Shown piece after piece: positions 9,501 to 18,389 of a stretch of 63,754 nt of DNA. Source of the stretch: an uncultured Bacteroidia bacterium (GTDB taxonomy: Bacteria; Bacteroidota; Bacteroidia; Bacteroidales; UBA932). The notes beneath the pieces are model-generated. The model had not been told where the DNA came from. It worked only from the letters and a program-made list of their open reading frames with translations, and did no database searches. The stretch's first letter is position 1, and each line of letters opens with the position of its first letter. The translations under genes were made by a program, and so were the position numbers. The stretch is taken from the NCBI GenBank assembly GCA_902778105.1, contig CACYWN010000020.1:1-63754 (forward strand), in the 5' to 3' direction.

Positions 9501-12500
9501 ATGGCTATCCTGACACGGTTGTGGCTGTCCGCCGCAGTCCTGCTGCTGGGCGCGGCCATCCCCCTCCCCGGGGCTCCTGCCTATTCTTTCCGCCACTACA
9601 CTACCCGGGACGGACTGTCCTCCAACACCGTCCGGGCCCTGATCCAGGATCGGTCCGGGCTGATCTGGCTGGGCACCAACGGTGGGCTGGACAGTTTTGA
9701 CGGGCGGGTCATCGTCCATCATCCCTTTCCTTCGGGAGAGGTCCATCCGGTCCGGCGGATCCTGGAGGACCGCCAGGGCACCTTATGGCTCGGGACGGAA
9801 AACGGGGTGTTCCGGTACTTGCAGGACCATGCGGTCCATCCGATGGAAGCGTTTCCGGCCGAATGGGTCTGCGACCTGATGGAGGACCAGGACGGAGATA
9901 TCTGGGTGGGGACGCGGAACAGGGGACTGTTCCGCTGGTCCGGCGGGAACCTGACCCAATACCTGGATGGAAATGACATTGAATGCCTGTTTGAATCTGC
10001 AGACGGGCGTATCTGGGCCGCCTCTCCCACGGGAGAGCAACGGCTCTACCTTTTTTCGGGAACTTCCGATTCCTTCACTCCGGCGCTGCTCGATTACCAA
10101 GACTGCAGTCCGACCCGCATTTACGCCATGGCCCAGGATCCTTCCGGGACCATGTGGCTGGGGACATGGGACCGGGGCCTGTATACCCTGGACCCGGAGA
10201 CCCGGACCGTCCGCAATCCCGTTCCCGGGGGGAGGGGGTTCACCCATATCCACTCCCTTACGCAAGTCGAGCCCTATCATTTCCTGATCGGTTCGGACGA
10301 CGGTCTGCTGGACCTGAAGCCGCTCCAGGACGGCGGGGGTACCCTGTACGGCAACGACCGCCGGAACCCGTCGTCCCTGTCCAGTAAATTCGTCTACCCG
10401 GTCCTGGAGGACCGCGAGGGCGGAATATGGATCGGAACCTATTATGGCGGCGTGAATTACGTCTCCCCATTTGCCGGACAGTTCGTTTCCCGCTCACTGT
10501 CCGAGTTGGTCGATGCCGAAGAGAACTACATCGTCAGCTGCTTCTGCGAGGATCCGGACGGAACGGTGTGGATGGGATCCGACAACGGCGGCCTGTTCCG
10601 GTACGATCCCGTCACCGGAACGGCGCAGCGCTGGAAGGTGCCCATGAGGGAGAACGATCCGGGGGCGGCCATGAACATCCATGCGATTCACCGGTCCGGA
10701 TCGGATCTCTGGGTGGGGACCTTCTCCCGGGGGCTCCTGCGGACCGATCTCCGGAGCGGCAAAAGCCGCGTGTACCTGCGTGACAACGGCCTGTTGGACA
10801 GCAGCGTCTATTCCTTGGCCCGGGATTCAGAGGGAACGCTCTGGGCCGGTAACCTGACGGGAATCAGCCGGTATGACGCTTCCGCGGACAGATTCGTTCC
10901 GGAACAGGAAACGGGTTTCATGACCGGAGCCATCCTCCCCGATGGGGACGGGACCATCTGGTTCGCGACCGAGGGGAAGGGGCTGCTTTGCCGCCACCCC
11001 AATGGGGATTGGAAGGGCTACACCACGTCTTCCGGCGACCTTCCCAGCGATGTGGTCCGCTGTCTGCTGGCCATTCCGGGGGGCATCTGTGCCGGTACGG
11101 AAAAAGGACTCGTCCTGCTCAAAGATGGCCAGGGGAGCGTACTGCTGGAGGGGGAGGACATCCGCTATGCCGCTTATGACGGAACCCAGCTGTGGATTTC
11201 CACCTCCTCTTCCCTGATCCGCTATTCCCTTTCCACGGGGATGACCGAGCGGTTCGGGATCAACGACGGCATTCCGGGCAGTCTGTTCTTTCCGGCCTCG
11301 GGCCTCGTCGCCCATGACGGGAGGATTTTTCTGGGGTCCCTGGATGGCTTTGTGTCCTTTTACCCGGGCAACATCCGTACCAACAGTGTTCCGCCGACCG
11401 TCCTCATCACCCGCTTCGGAATGACTTCCCGAAACGGAAAGGACAGGCAGGAGGTTTTCTTTCCGGGAAAGACGGCCCCCTCCTTTTCCTGGAAGATGCG
11501 GGACCTGCGCATCGGCTTCGCCGCCCTGAGTTACTGTGCCCCGGAAAAAGTCCGTTATTCCTGCCGGCTGGAGGGAATGGGGCCTGCTTATTGGAAGGAC
11601 CTGGGGAATCAGAACTGGGTCGAATACAGCGGGCTGCCTCCCGGGAAATATTGCCTGACGGTCATTGCCAGCAACAACAGCGGTGTATGGAACCGGGAGG
11701 GGGTTTCCATCTCGTTTACTGTCCGTCCGCATCCTTTGCGTTCGGGCCTGGCCATTTTCCTCTATGTCCTCGTGGGAATCGCCCTGCTTTTTCTGGGTGT
11801 CAGACTGCTGCTGCAGCAGGCGAAACGCCGGACCCAGACGCAGTATGCCCGAGAACTGGATGAAGCCGTCTCCCTGGTCAAAGAAGACGAGATGGGCGAC
11901 AGGGCCCGTCTGCTTTCCTCCCTGAACAGCCAGTTGGAGGCCCCCGTTCAGGGAATCGGCGTGCAACTGGAGCGCCTGAAGAAACATCCCAAGGCAACGT
12001 CCGACTTCCGTGCGGAAATCAATGCCATCGAGAGGAACCAGCGCATGCTGCGGTCTCTTTCCGGCAACCTGGAACGCATGCTTGTATCCATGGACCGGCA
12101 GCCGGCATCCGGGGCCGAGGACGGCTCTTCCCATTCTCCCGCTGATTCCGCCGCGTTCCTGGACCGCCTGAACCGACTCATCCAGGACCACCTGGCGGAT
12201 CCCGACCTGTCGGTTTCCTTCCTGGTGCAGGAACTGGCCATCTCCAAATCCAGTCTGTTTCTCAAAGTCCGGGAACTGACCGGAGAAACGCCCAACCGGC
12301 TCATCAGCCAGGCCCGCCTGAGCAAGGCGGCCGTCCTTCTTTCGGAAGGAAAGCAATCCATAGCGGAGATTGCCTTCGCCGTAGGATACTCCTCTCCGTC
12401 TTATTTCACCAGAAGCTTTGTCCGTCAATATGGTATGACCCCGCATGAATGGGTCACCCGCCGCCGTGAGGCCCGGAATGAATCCGATGCATCCGATTCT

Positions 12501-12518
12501 GATTCCCCTGGTCGCTGA
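9501..12518 (+). CDS. HTCS-like propeller sensor with AraC HTH, lacking kinase and receiver domains
   Basis: 1005 residues. The ATG at 9501 is preferred over 9480 because a purine block (GGGGAGGGGG) sits 9-18 bases before it and it starts a signal peptide. The periplasmic part holds repeated reg-prop blades (DRSGLIWLGTNGG, DREGGIWIGTYYGG and more) to about residue 640, then a Y_Y_Y domain, and one membrane helix at about 750-771. A canonical HTCS would follow with HisKA, HATPase, receiver and AraC HTH. Here only a degenerate HisKA-like helix pair remains (about 798-862, with Ser810 where the phospho-His should be), then directly an HTH_18 domain (about 890-985, with IAEIAFAVGYSSPSYFTRSF). It probably senses the sugar handled by the neighbouring SusC/D and controls that operon without phosphotransfer. 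Confidence 0.88.
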   Translation: MAILTRLWLSAAVLLLGAAIPLPGAPAYSFRHYTTRDGLSSNTVRALIQDRSGLIWLGTNGGLDSFDGRVIVHHPFPSGEVHPVRRILEDRQGTLWLGTENGVFRYLQDHAVHPMEAFPAEWVCDLMEDQDGDIWVGTRNRGLFRWSGGNLTQYLDGNDIECLFESADGRIWAASPTGEQRLYLFSGTSDSFTPALLDYQDCSPTRIYAMAQDPSGTMWLGTWDRGLYTLDPETRTVRNPVPGGRGFTHIHSLTQVEPYHFLIGSDDGLLDLKPLQDGGGTLYGNDRRNPSSLSSKFVYPVLEDREGGIWIGTYYGGVNYVSPFAGQFVSRSLSELVDAEENYIVSCFCEDPDGTVWMGSDNGGLFRYDPVTGTAQRWKVPMRENDPGAAMNIHAIHRSGSDLWVGTFSRGLLRTDLRSGKSRVYLRDNGLLDSSVYSLARDSEGTLWAGNLTGISRYDASADRFVPEQETGFMTGAILPDGDGTIWFATEGKGLLCRHPNGDWKGYTTSSGDLPSDVVRCLLAIPGGICAGTEKGLVLLKDGQGSVLLEGEDIRYAAYDGTQLWISTSSSLIRYSLSTGMTERFGINDGIPGSLFFPASGLVAHDGRIFLGSLDGFVSFYPGNIRTNSVPPTVLITRFGMTSRNGKDRQEVFFPGKTAPSFSWKMRDLRIGFAALSYCAPEKVRYSCRLEGMGPAYWKDLGNQNWVEYSGLPPGKYCLTVIASNNSGVWNREGVSISFTVRPHPLRSGLAIFLYVLVGIALLFLGVRLLLQQAKRRTQTQYARELDEAVSLVKEDEMGDRARLLSSLNSQLEAPVQGIGVQLERLKKHPKATSDFRAEINAIERNQRMLRSLSGNLERMLVSMDRQPASGAEDGSSHSPADSAAFLDRLNRLIQDHLADPDLSVSFLVQELAISKSSLFLKVRELTGETPNRLISQARLSKAAVLLSEGKQSIAEIAFAVGYSSPSYFTRSFVRQYGMTPHEWVTRRREARNESDASDSDSPGR

Positions 12519-12535
12519 GGTTCCGAAAAAATGCT

Positions 12536-12543
12536 TATTTTTG
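12536..12543 (+). promoter_or_regulatory. -7 box upstream of the small membrane protein and mutL
   Basis: TATTTTTG matches TAnnTTTG, 23 bases before the ATG at 12567. No convincing -33 box is visible. Confidence 0.5.
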
Positions 12544-12566
12544 TAAGTTGACAACAGCGTAAGACT

Positions 12567-12875
12567 ATGGCAGGTTTTAATTTTGGATTCTTCGGAAACC
12601 AGGAACACCGGGTGTTCAACTACAAGCCCCGCTACTACGACCCTGAGGAAGAAGAGCGCCGCCGGATGTTCGGCGACGTGGACGGGACGAACGAGAAAGC
12701 GAAGGAGGAAGGCAAGTATGTGCCGGGCAGCAGCATCCGCGGCGCCTGGCGCGATGGCAACTACAAGCGTACCCGTACCACGCATTCCCGCACGCAGACG
12801 ATCATCGGCCTCATTACGATGCTGCTGATCGCCGCCGTCCTCATCTACATTACGAAATTCTATTCCCTCCTGTAG
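12567..12875 (+). CDS. Small conserved-looking protein with C-terminal membrane anchor
   Basis: 102 residues; I do not recognise a named family. The N-terminal two thirds are hydrophilic, with an aromatic start (MAGFNFGFFGNQEHRVFNY) and a charged segment DPEEEERRRMF. One hydrophobic helix (about 80-97, LITMLLIAAVLIYI) ends the protein, consistent with a tail-anchored inner-membrane protein. Its stop codon touches the mutL ATG (TAGATG), so the two are cotranscribed, and the gene has its own -7 box. The consistent codon use and operon position make it a real gene. Confidence 0.75.
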   Translation: MAGFNFGFFGNQEHRVFNYKPRYYDPEEEERRRMFGDVDGTNEKAKEEGKYVPGSSIRGAWRDGNYKRTRTTHSRTQTIIGLITMLLIAAVLIYITKFYSLL

Positions 12876-14684
12876 ATGGAACTGAAGATCCTTCCCAGGA
12901 ACATCGCGGACATGATCGCCGCGGGAGAGGTCGTCCAGCGGCCGGCTTCCGTGGTGAAGGAACTTTTGGAGAACGCCGTGGACGCCGGCGCAGACCAGGT
13001 GTCGGTCACCGTGACCGATGCCGGACGTACCCTCATCCAGGTGATCGACAACGGCACGGGCATGTCGCCCGACGACGCCGTGCTGTGCTTCGAACGGCAT
13101 GCGACGTCCAAGATCGCGACCGCCGAGGACCTGCAGGAGATCACGACCTTCGGCTTCCGCGGGGAGGCGCTCGCTTCCATCGCCGCCGTGGCCGATGTGG
13201 TCCTGAGAACCCGCCGCGAGGAAGACGAAGTGGGGGTGGAAGTGGAGATGTCCGGTTCCGAACACCTGTCCACGCGGGTGGTCGCCGCCCCCAAGGGCTC
13301 AAATTTCGCCGTCCGGAACCTGTTCTACAACATCCCGGCCCGCCGGAAATTCCTGAAGAGCGACGCCGTGGAATTCCGCCACATCGTGGAAGAGTTCCAG
13401 CGGGTGGCCCTCACCCGGCCGGAGATCGGGTTCACCCTGATCCACAACGAACGGGACATCCATGTCCTGAAGCCTGCCAAATCGCTCAAGTTCAGGATTA
13501 TGGACCTCCTTGGCCCCGCCGTGGTAGGGGAGGTGGTGGACATCGAGGCCGATACCTCCCTGGTCCGGATCCATGGTTTCGTTGGCCGTCCCGAATCGGC
13601 GAAGAAGACGCTCGGCAACCAGTTCCTTTTCGTCAACGGCCGCTACTTCCGCAGTCCTTACCTGCACAAGGCAGTGATGAAGGCGTATGAGGCTTTGATT
13701 CCCGAAGGGACCACGCCTTCCTACTTTATTTTCCTGGAAGTGGATCCCTCTTCCATCGACGTGAACATCCATCCCACCAAGACGGAGATCAAGTTCGAGG
13801 AGGACAGCGTCGTCTTCCAGACCCTCTATGCCTGCGTCCGCGAGGCGATGGGGCGGGAGAATGCGGGCGGAGCCATCGATTTCGAAAATCCCGAGGCGCG
13901 GGAGATGCCGGTCATCGGCACCCGTTTCGAGGAATACCGGCCGGTCACCATCCCCACGGCGGGGGTGGATCCGACGTATAATCCCTTTACGGCCGGAGAC
14001 AAATATCTGGATGACAGGGACTTTGCTCCGTCCGCGCAGCCGTCGGCACCGCTCCGCCCCTCCTATACGGTGGACCGGCACGACGACTATGGCAAACTCT
14101 TCGAGGAACGGACGATGCCTACGGCCCAGGTCCTGGTGGTCCAGGGCAAATACATCCTGTCCCCCTCGGCTTCCGGGGTGATGGTCGTGAACGTCCGCCG
14201 CGCACGGGAACGCATCCTGTTCGACCGCTTCCTGAAGGTCCTCGGCCACGAGGCCCACGTGAGCCAGACCACCCTTTTCCCCGTCCAGGTCAATGTAGGC
14301 GTGCAGGGGCGCCTCCTGTTCGATGCCCATGCCGACCTGCTGAAGCGCCTGGGCTTCGACATCGAAGCCTTCGGCACCGATACGGTGGTGGTGAACGGCG
14401 TTCCCGAAGGGTACAGCACGGAAGCCGGCAAAGTCCAGACGATGGTCGGCGACCTGATCCTGGTCCTGTCCGACGACCACGGCTCCCTGCCGGAGATGAT
14501 GGAGCAGTCCCTGGCGCAGAAATTCGCCGTCCTGGGCGCCTCCGGCGGCGAGAAACTCGCTTCGCCCGTGGAAGCCCAGCGCCTCCTGGACGCCCTCCTT
14601 TCCTCGGACAATCCCGAATTCACCTCTTCCGGCCGGCGGATCATCAGCATCCTGCCACTGGACGAAATCGACAGACGATTCTGA
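12876..14684 (+). CDS. mutL: DNA mismatch repair protein MutL with eroded endonuclease motif
   Basis: 602 residues. The N-terminal GHKL ATPase is intact: ENAVDAGA, DNGTGM, FGFRGEALASI and the GxRGxAL-type loop, then NIPARRKFLK and the second-domain motif VNIHPTKTEIKF. The C-terminal dimerisation domain starts near residue 420. Where endonuclease-type MutL proteins carry DQHA(X)2E(X)4E, this one reads NVRRARERILFD (Asn439-Asp450): the Asp and His ligands are replaced, and no Cys remains near the C-terminal NPEFTSSGRR segment. It should still dimerise and act as the MutS-MutH-style matchmaker, but its nicking activity is doubtful. It lies between the small membrane protein and the rhomboid gene with spacings of 0 and 1 base. 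Confidence 0.95.
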   Translation: MELKILPRNIADMIAAGEVVQRPASVVKELLENAVDAGADQVSVTVTDAGRTLIQVIDNGTGMSPDDAVLCFERHATSKIATAEDLQEITTFGFRGEALASIAAVADVVLRTRREEDEVGVEVEMSGSEHLSTRVVAAPKGSNFAVRNLFYNIPARRKFLKSDAVEFRHIVEEFQRVALTRPEIGFTLIHNERDIHVLKPAKSLKFRIMDLLGPAVVGEVVDIEADTSLVRIHGFVGRPESAKKTLGNQFLFVNGRYFRSPYLHKAVMKAYEALIPEGTTPSYFIFLEVDPSSIDVNIHPTKTEIKFEEDSVVFQTLYACVREAMGRENAGGAIDFENPEAREMPVIGTRFEEYRPVTIPTAGVDPTYNPFTAGDKYLDDRDFAPSAQPSAPLRPSYTVDRHDDYGKLFEERTMPTAQVLVVQGKYILSPSASGVMVVNVRRARERILFDRFLKVLGHEAHVSQTTLFPVQVNVGVQGRLLFDAHADLLKRLGFDIEAFGTDTVVVNGVPEGYSTEAGKVQTMVGDLILVLSDDHGSLPEMMEQSLAQKFAVLGASGGEKLASPVEAQRLLDALLSSDNPEFTSSGRRIISILPLDEIDRRF

Positions 14685-14685
14685 C

Positions 14686-15351
14686 ATGGCCTTTTCCCAA
14701 TTTTTCCAGCGCATTCCGCCGGTAACCCGGAATATCCTGATAATCAACGTGATCATGTTTGTTGCCACGTTGATCAACGACAACTTCATGTACAGCCTGT
14801 TCGCGATGTTCTACCCGGCGTCGCCGCTGTTCCGCTGGTGGCAGCCCATCACGCACATGTTCATGCATGGGGGCTTCTGGCACATCCTGTTCAACATGTA
14901 CACCCTCGTGATGTTCGGCATGGTGGTAGAGCAGGTCCTGGGCACGAAGAAGTTCCTGATCCTGTACTTTGTGACGGGCCTTGGCGCCGTGGCGCTGCAC
15001 ACGGGCGTGGAATGGCTGCAGGTCCAGCACCTTATGGCCAGTTCGGACCCTGCGGCGCAAATCGAGTATACGAATCTGCTCCGGACGCCGATGGTTGGCG
15101 CTTCCGGTGCCATTTACGGCGTCCTGGTCGCTTTTGCGATGCTGTATCCGCAGGCGCGGATGACCCTGATTTTCCCTCCGGTCACGCTGGATGCAAAGTG
15201 GATGGTTCTCATCTTCATCGGGATCGAACTCCTGACCGGCATCACCGGCACGCAGCTGGGGATTGCGCATTTCGCCCATCTGGGCGGTGCGCTCTTCGGC
15301 TTCCTGCTTATCTTGTATTGGCGTAAACGCGGCGAACTGTGGAGGAGGTAA
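14686..15351 (+). CDS. Rhomboid family intramembrane serine protease
   Basis: 221 residues, about six membrane helices. The catalytic Ser sits in GASGAIYG, and the helix-6 His in IAHFAHLGGALFGF; the WWQPITHMFMHGGFWHILFNMYTL segment (helix 2 with HxxxHxxxN) is also present. The full Ser/His dyad therefore predicts an active protease that cleaves single-pass membrane substrates within the bilayer. It starts one base after mutL and overlaps the next gene by 13 bases, so it belongs to the same operon. The natural substrate is unknown. Confidence 0.95.
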   Translation: MAFSQFFQRIPPVTRNILIINVIMFVATLINDNFMYSLFAMFYPASPLFRWWQPITHMFMHGGFWHILFNMYTLVMFGMVVEQVLGTKKFLILYFVTGLGAVALHTGVEWLQVQHLMASSDPAAQIEYTNLLRTPMVGASGAIYGVLVAFAMLYPQARMTLIFPPVTLDAKWMVLIFIGIELLTGITGTQLGIAHFAHLGGALFGFLLILYWRKRGELWRR

Positions 15352-16415
15352 AGAAGAAAAGACACGGCTGGTTCTCCCGGCTCACCTTCGGGACGGCGAC
15401 CCTGATTCTCTGCGGTCTGCTCGCCCTGAGCTACCTGTCCGTCATCGTAAACCCGGCGAAGGCCTGGTATTTCACCGTATTCGGTCTCATGTTCATCCCG
15501 CTGGGACTGTTGACGCTCCTGTTTTTCGTCTGGGCCATTGTCCGTCGTTCCCGGATGACGGGGCTGCTCTTCCTGATGCTCCTTCCCGCCATCTTTCTGA
15601 TCGGCCGGTATTATCAGTTCAAAGCCCCGGAATCCGACCGGGAACCAACCCTGAAGGTCGTCACCTACAATGTCGGCCTTTTCGCCCACGGCGACATGGG
15701 GGACAGGCGCCTGGCGCTGGCCGATTCGGTGGCTGCGTTCCTGCGCCGAACGGACGCCGACGTCATCTGCCTGCAGGAGTTCTATCTGCCGAATTCCCTG
15801 AACATGGATGCCTGGTTCCGTGAGCACTTTCCGGGCTATCATGCCGAGTATTATGTCCTTACGGGTGAAAAAGGACATGCCGGCAACGTGACGCTGAGCC
15901 GTCGTCCCGTCCTGTACAAGGGAAAACTGGACTTTGAAAAATCCACGAACCTGGCCCTCCATGCCGATATCCAGCTGGATTCGACGGTCCTCCGGTTCTA
16001 TAACTGCCATTTCGAGAGCTACAACATCTCCCTGTCGGGCTTGATCAAGACCATCGGGAACAAAGGTGAGGTGGAGGACACGGGGCGGAAGATGCGCCGG
16101 TCCATCACCCAGCGTCCCCGGCAGGTGGACGAGGTGATGCGGGACGTGGACGAATGCCCCGTCCGTTCCGTCGTCCTGGGTGATTTCAACGACAACCCGC
16201 TCTCTTACACGGTCCATCGTCTTTCCCGGGGCCGGCGCGATTCGTTCGTCCAGGGCGGAAAGGGTTTCGGTGCAACGTTCCGGACCCTCTGGCCGCTCCT
16301 GCGGATCGATTACATCCTGATTCCCCGCGACCTGGAGACCGTCAGCTACGAGGTCCCGAAAGTCAAGTATTCCGACCATTATCCCGTCATCGCCACGTAT
16401 TATGAAAAGAGATGA
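15339..16415 (+). CDS. Membrane-anchored endonuclease/exonuclease/phosphatase (EEP) family protein
   Basis: 358 residues read from a GTG that overlaps the rhomboid stop; no usable ATG occurs before the first membrane helix. Three hydrophobic segments occupy residues about 15-95. The EEP fold follows with TYNVGLF (metal-site Asn), DVICLQEFY (Glu ligand), LGDFNDNP (Asp/Asn) and the terminal catalytic YSDHYPV (SDH). The family includes Mg-dependent nucleases and phosphodiesterases, and the membrane-anchored Bacteroidota members are uncharacterised. The topology would place the enzyme domain on one side of the inner membrane, probably the periplasm. It overlaps tsaC by 14 bases. Confidence 0.88.
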   Translation: MEEVKKKRHGWFSRLTFGTATLILCGLLALSYLSVIVNPAKAWYFTVFGLMFIPLGLLTLLFFVWAIVRRSRMTGLLFLMLLPAIFLIGRYYQFKAPESDREPTLKVVTYNVGLFAHGDMGDRRLALADSVAAFLRRTDADVICLQEFYLPNSLNMDAWFREHFPGYHAEYYVLTGEKGHAGNVTLSRRPVLYKGKLDFEKSTNLALHADIQLDSTVLRFYNCHFESYNISLSGLIKTIGNKGEVEDTGRKMRRSITQRPRQVDEVMRDVDECPVRSVVLGDFNDNPLSYTVHRLSRGRRDSFVQGGKGFGATFRTLWPLLRIDYILIPRDLETVSYEVPKVKYSDHYPVIATYYEKR

Positions 16416-17004
16416 AATCCTTGCCGAGGCCCTGAAAACCCTCCGCGCCGGCGGCACCATCCTCTATCCCACCGACACGGTCTGGGGCCTGGGCTGTGAC
16501 GCCACGAACCCCGAGGCCGTGGCGAAGATCTATGGAATCAAGCGCCGCAGCGAAGCCAAGTCGCTGGTCCTGCTCTCCTGCGACCTGGACATGGTGGCGA
16601 AATATGTCCGGCAGGTTCCTTCCATCGCCGTGGACCTGGTGGAGGTCAATGACAAGCCGATGACCCTGATCTATCCCGAGGCCGTCGCCGGTGTCGAAGG
16701 CGAGCCCGGCGACCGCTGGCATCTGGCCTGGAACACCGTGGCTGAAGACGGTTCCGTGGGCATCCGCATCCCCCTTTTCGACTTCTGCAAAGATTTGGTT
16801 TTCAAGTTGGGACGGCCCCTGGTTTCCACCTCGGCCAACATCTCCGGCGAACCCACGCCGAAACGGTTCAGCGACATTCCGCAGGAAATCAAGGACGCCG
16901 TGGATTTCGTCGTTCCTCCTTCCATCGACACCGACTCCACCGGCAAGGCTTCGCAGATCATCAAGGTCGCCCTGGACGGCGAGGTGGAAATCATCAGAAT
17001 GTGA
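16402..17004 (+). CDS. tsaC: L-threonylcarbamoyladenylate synthase
   Basis: 200 residues, the short TsaC/YrdC form without the Sua5 C-terminal domain. It makes threonylcarbamoyl-AMP for the universal t6A37 tRNA modification. Family features are GGTILYPTDTVWGLGCDA, IKRRSEAKSLVLL (the KR..SxxK substrate segment) and RPLVSTSANISGE. It is the last gene of the mutL-led run and ends tail-to-tail with rsmE, overlapping it by 11 bases. Confidence 0.95.
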   Translation: MKRDEILAEALKTLRAGGTILYPTDTVWGLGCDATNPEAVAKIYGIKRRSEAKSLVLLSCDLDMVAKYVRQVPSIAVDLVEVNDKPMTLIYPEAVAGVEGEPGDRWHLAWNTVAEDGSVGIRIPLFDFCKDLVFKLGRPLVSTSANISGEPTPKRFSDIPQEIKDAVDFVVPPSIDTDSTGKASQIIKVALDGEVEIIRM

Positions 17005-17734
17005 GGTACACGGCCGTGGCGGCGAGGACGGCGGCGGTTTCCGTGCGGAGGCGCGAGGTGCCCAGATGCACGGGGATGTAGCCGTGCTCGAGGGCGAGGC
17101 GGGCTTCCTCCGGTGAGAAGTCGCCTTCGGGGCCGATGAGGACGGTGATGTCATCACCCTCATAATCATTCAGCGCTTCCTGTATGGAAATCCGCTTCGT
17201 GTCGCCTTCGAAGCAGTAGGCGATCAGTTTGAGGGATTCCTTCATGTCATTTCGACCGAGCGAAGCGAGTGGAGAAATCTGAATGAAATCCTTGACGGAG
17301 ATGGGGTCCGCAATTTCGGGGATGCGGGCCTTCAGGGACTGTTTGGTGGCGGACAGGGCAATACGGGCGGCGCGGTCGGTCTTGTACACTTTCCTTTCCG
17401 AGCGCTCCCCGATGGTGGGGACGATCCGGTCCACACCTATTTCGGTGGCCTTTTCCACGAACCATTCGAAGCGGTCGTTGTTCTTGGTCGGGCAGCAGGC
17501 GACGGTCAGCCGGTAGGGGTGGCCACCCCAGCCGGGAAAGGTTTCCAGCACTTCGGCCTCCGCCCCTTTCGGGTTGTCGTCCGTCAGCCGGCAGCGGTAC
17601 ATCGTCCCGAGTCCGTCGATGACGTTGATTTCGTCGCCGCTGCGATGCCGGAGCACCCGGCAGCAGTGTCCCGACTCTTCGGCGTCCAGCCGGCAGGTCC
17701 GGCCATCGGCGTCGTATGCGTAAAACAGTTCCAT
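16994..17734 (-). CDS. rsmE: 16S rRNA (uracil-1498-N3)-methyltransferase with repeat-encoded insertion
   Basis: 246 residues, SPOUT fold. An N-terminal PUA-like domain is followed by the knot with LIGPEGDFSPEEARLAL and LGTSRLRTETAAV, the hallmark of RsmE, which methylates U1498 of 16S rRNA from SAM. Residues about 152-163 (QISPLASLGRND) are encoded by a hairpin repeat that occurs elsewhere in this window. They fall in a variable stretch between VKDFI and LKLIAYC and appear to be a tolerated extra loop. The reading frame continues normally on both sides, so the protein is probably functional. The gene is divergent from the phosphodiesterase gene. Confidence 0.94.
   Translation of the reverse strand: MELFYAYDADGRTCRLDAEESGHCCRVLRHRSGDEINVIDGLGTMYRCRLTDDNPKGAEAEVLETFPGWGGHPYRLTVACCPTKNNDRFEWFVEKATEIGVDRIVPTIGERSERKVYKTDRAARIALSATKQSLKARIPEIADPISVKDFIQISPLASLGRNDMKESLKLIAYCFEGDTKRISIQEALNDYEGDDITVLIGPEGDFSPEEARLALEHGYIPVHLGTSRLRTETAAVLAATAVYLTF
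17246..17280 (+). repeat. Short hairpin repeat inside rsmE
   Basis: 35 bp beginning GTCATTTCGACC and ending GGAGAAATCT. ATTTC near the 5' end can pair with GAAAT near the 3' end. The termini match the copies at 39164-39189 and 40509-40534 (opposite orientation), with a different, longer loop containing GAGCGAAGCGAG. Confidence 0.8.
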
Positions 17735-17758
17735 AATGCAAATATCGTCAAAAATCCG

Positions 17759-17766
17759 TAACTTAG
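17759..17766 (+). promoter_or_regulatory. -7-like box directly before the phosphodiesterase gene
   Basis: TAACTTAG, one base from TAnnTTTG, four bases before the ATG at 17771. Suggests a leaderless or near-leaderless transcript. Confidence 0.4.
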
Positions 17767-17770
17767 CACC

Positions 17771-18283
17771 ATGTATATCGGACTCATATCAGATACGCAC
17801 GGTACGTTTGACGATCCGTTCAGGGAGTTCCTCTCGCCGGTGGACGAGATCTGGCATGCCGGCGATTTCGGCGGGGGATTCCGGACGGCGGCGGAAATCG
17901 CGGCGTTCAAGCCGCTCCTGGGGGTCATCGGCAACTGCGACGACCGGCGGCTCATCTACGATTATCCGGCCTACCGGTTCTGGCAGTGCGAGGGACTCTG
18001 GATCCTGATGACGCACATCGGCGGCTCTCCGGGCCATTATTATCCCGAGGCGTCGAACTTGATCCGGCAATACCGTCCCAACGTGTTCGTGTGCGGGCAT
18101 TCCCACATTCTCAAGGTGATGAATGACAGCAAGGAAAACCTGCTGTATATCAATCCCGGAGCCAGTGGAAACCAGGGGTGGCATACCGTGAGGACCGCCC
18201 TCCGCTTTCATATTGATAGCGGAAAGGTGCATGACATGGAGGTCTTCGAGCTGAATCGGCGTCAGACTGAAATGCTTCCTTGA
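17771..18283 (+). CDS. YfcE/MJ0936-type metallophosphoesterase
   Basis: 170 residues, a complete small calcineurin-like phosphodiesterase. Metal ligands are seen in order: SDTHG, HAGDF, GNCD, MTHIGG and CGHSH. The family hydrolyses phosphodiesters in vitro with Mn; the cellular substrate is generally unknown. It is transcribed alone, divergent from rsmE, and followed by a promoter region for the next small lipoprotein. Confidence 0.92.
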   Translation: MYIGLISDTHGTFDDPFREFLSPVDEIWHAGDFGGGFRTAAEIAAFKPLLGVIGNCDDRRLIYDYPAYRFWQCEGLWILMTHIGGSPGHYYPEASNLIRQYRPNVFVCGHSHILKVMNDSKENLLYINPGASGNQGWHTVRTALRFHIDSGKVHDMEVFELNRRQTEMLP

Positions 18284-18313
18284 CTTTTCGGATTATAAAT
18301 TTTTTGAAAAAAG

Positions 18314-18345
18314 TTTGGAAGAATCAAAAATCCGATGTACATTTG
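18314..18345 (+). promoter_or_regulatory. Promoter of the small Ala/Glu-rich lipoprotein gene
   Basis: TTTG at 18314-18317, 20 bases, then TACATTTG at 18338-18345. Both boxes are perfect; one of the best promoter matches in the window. Confidence 0.75.
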
Positions 18346-18389
18346 CGGCCGGAAAGTGTTTTGTTTAACTAGTTATAATACAAATGGCT

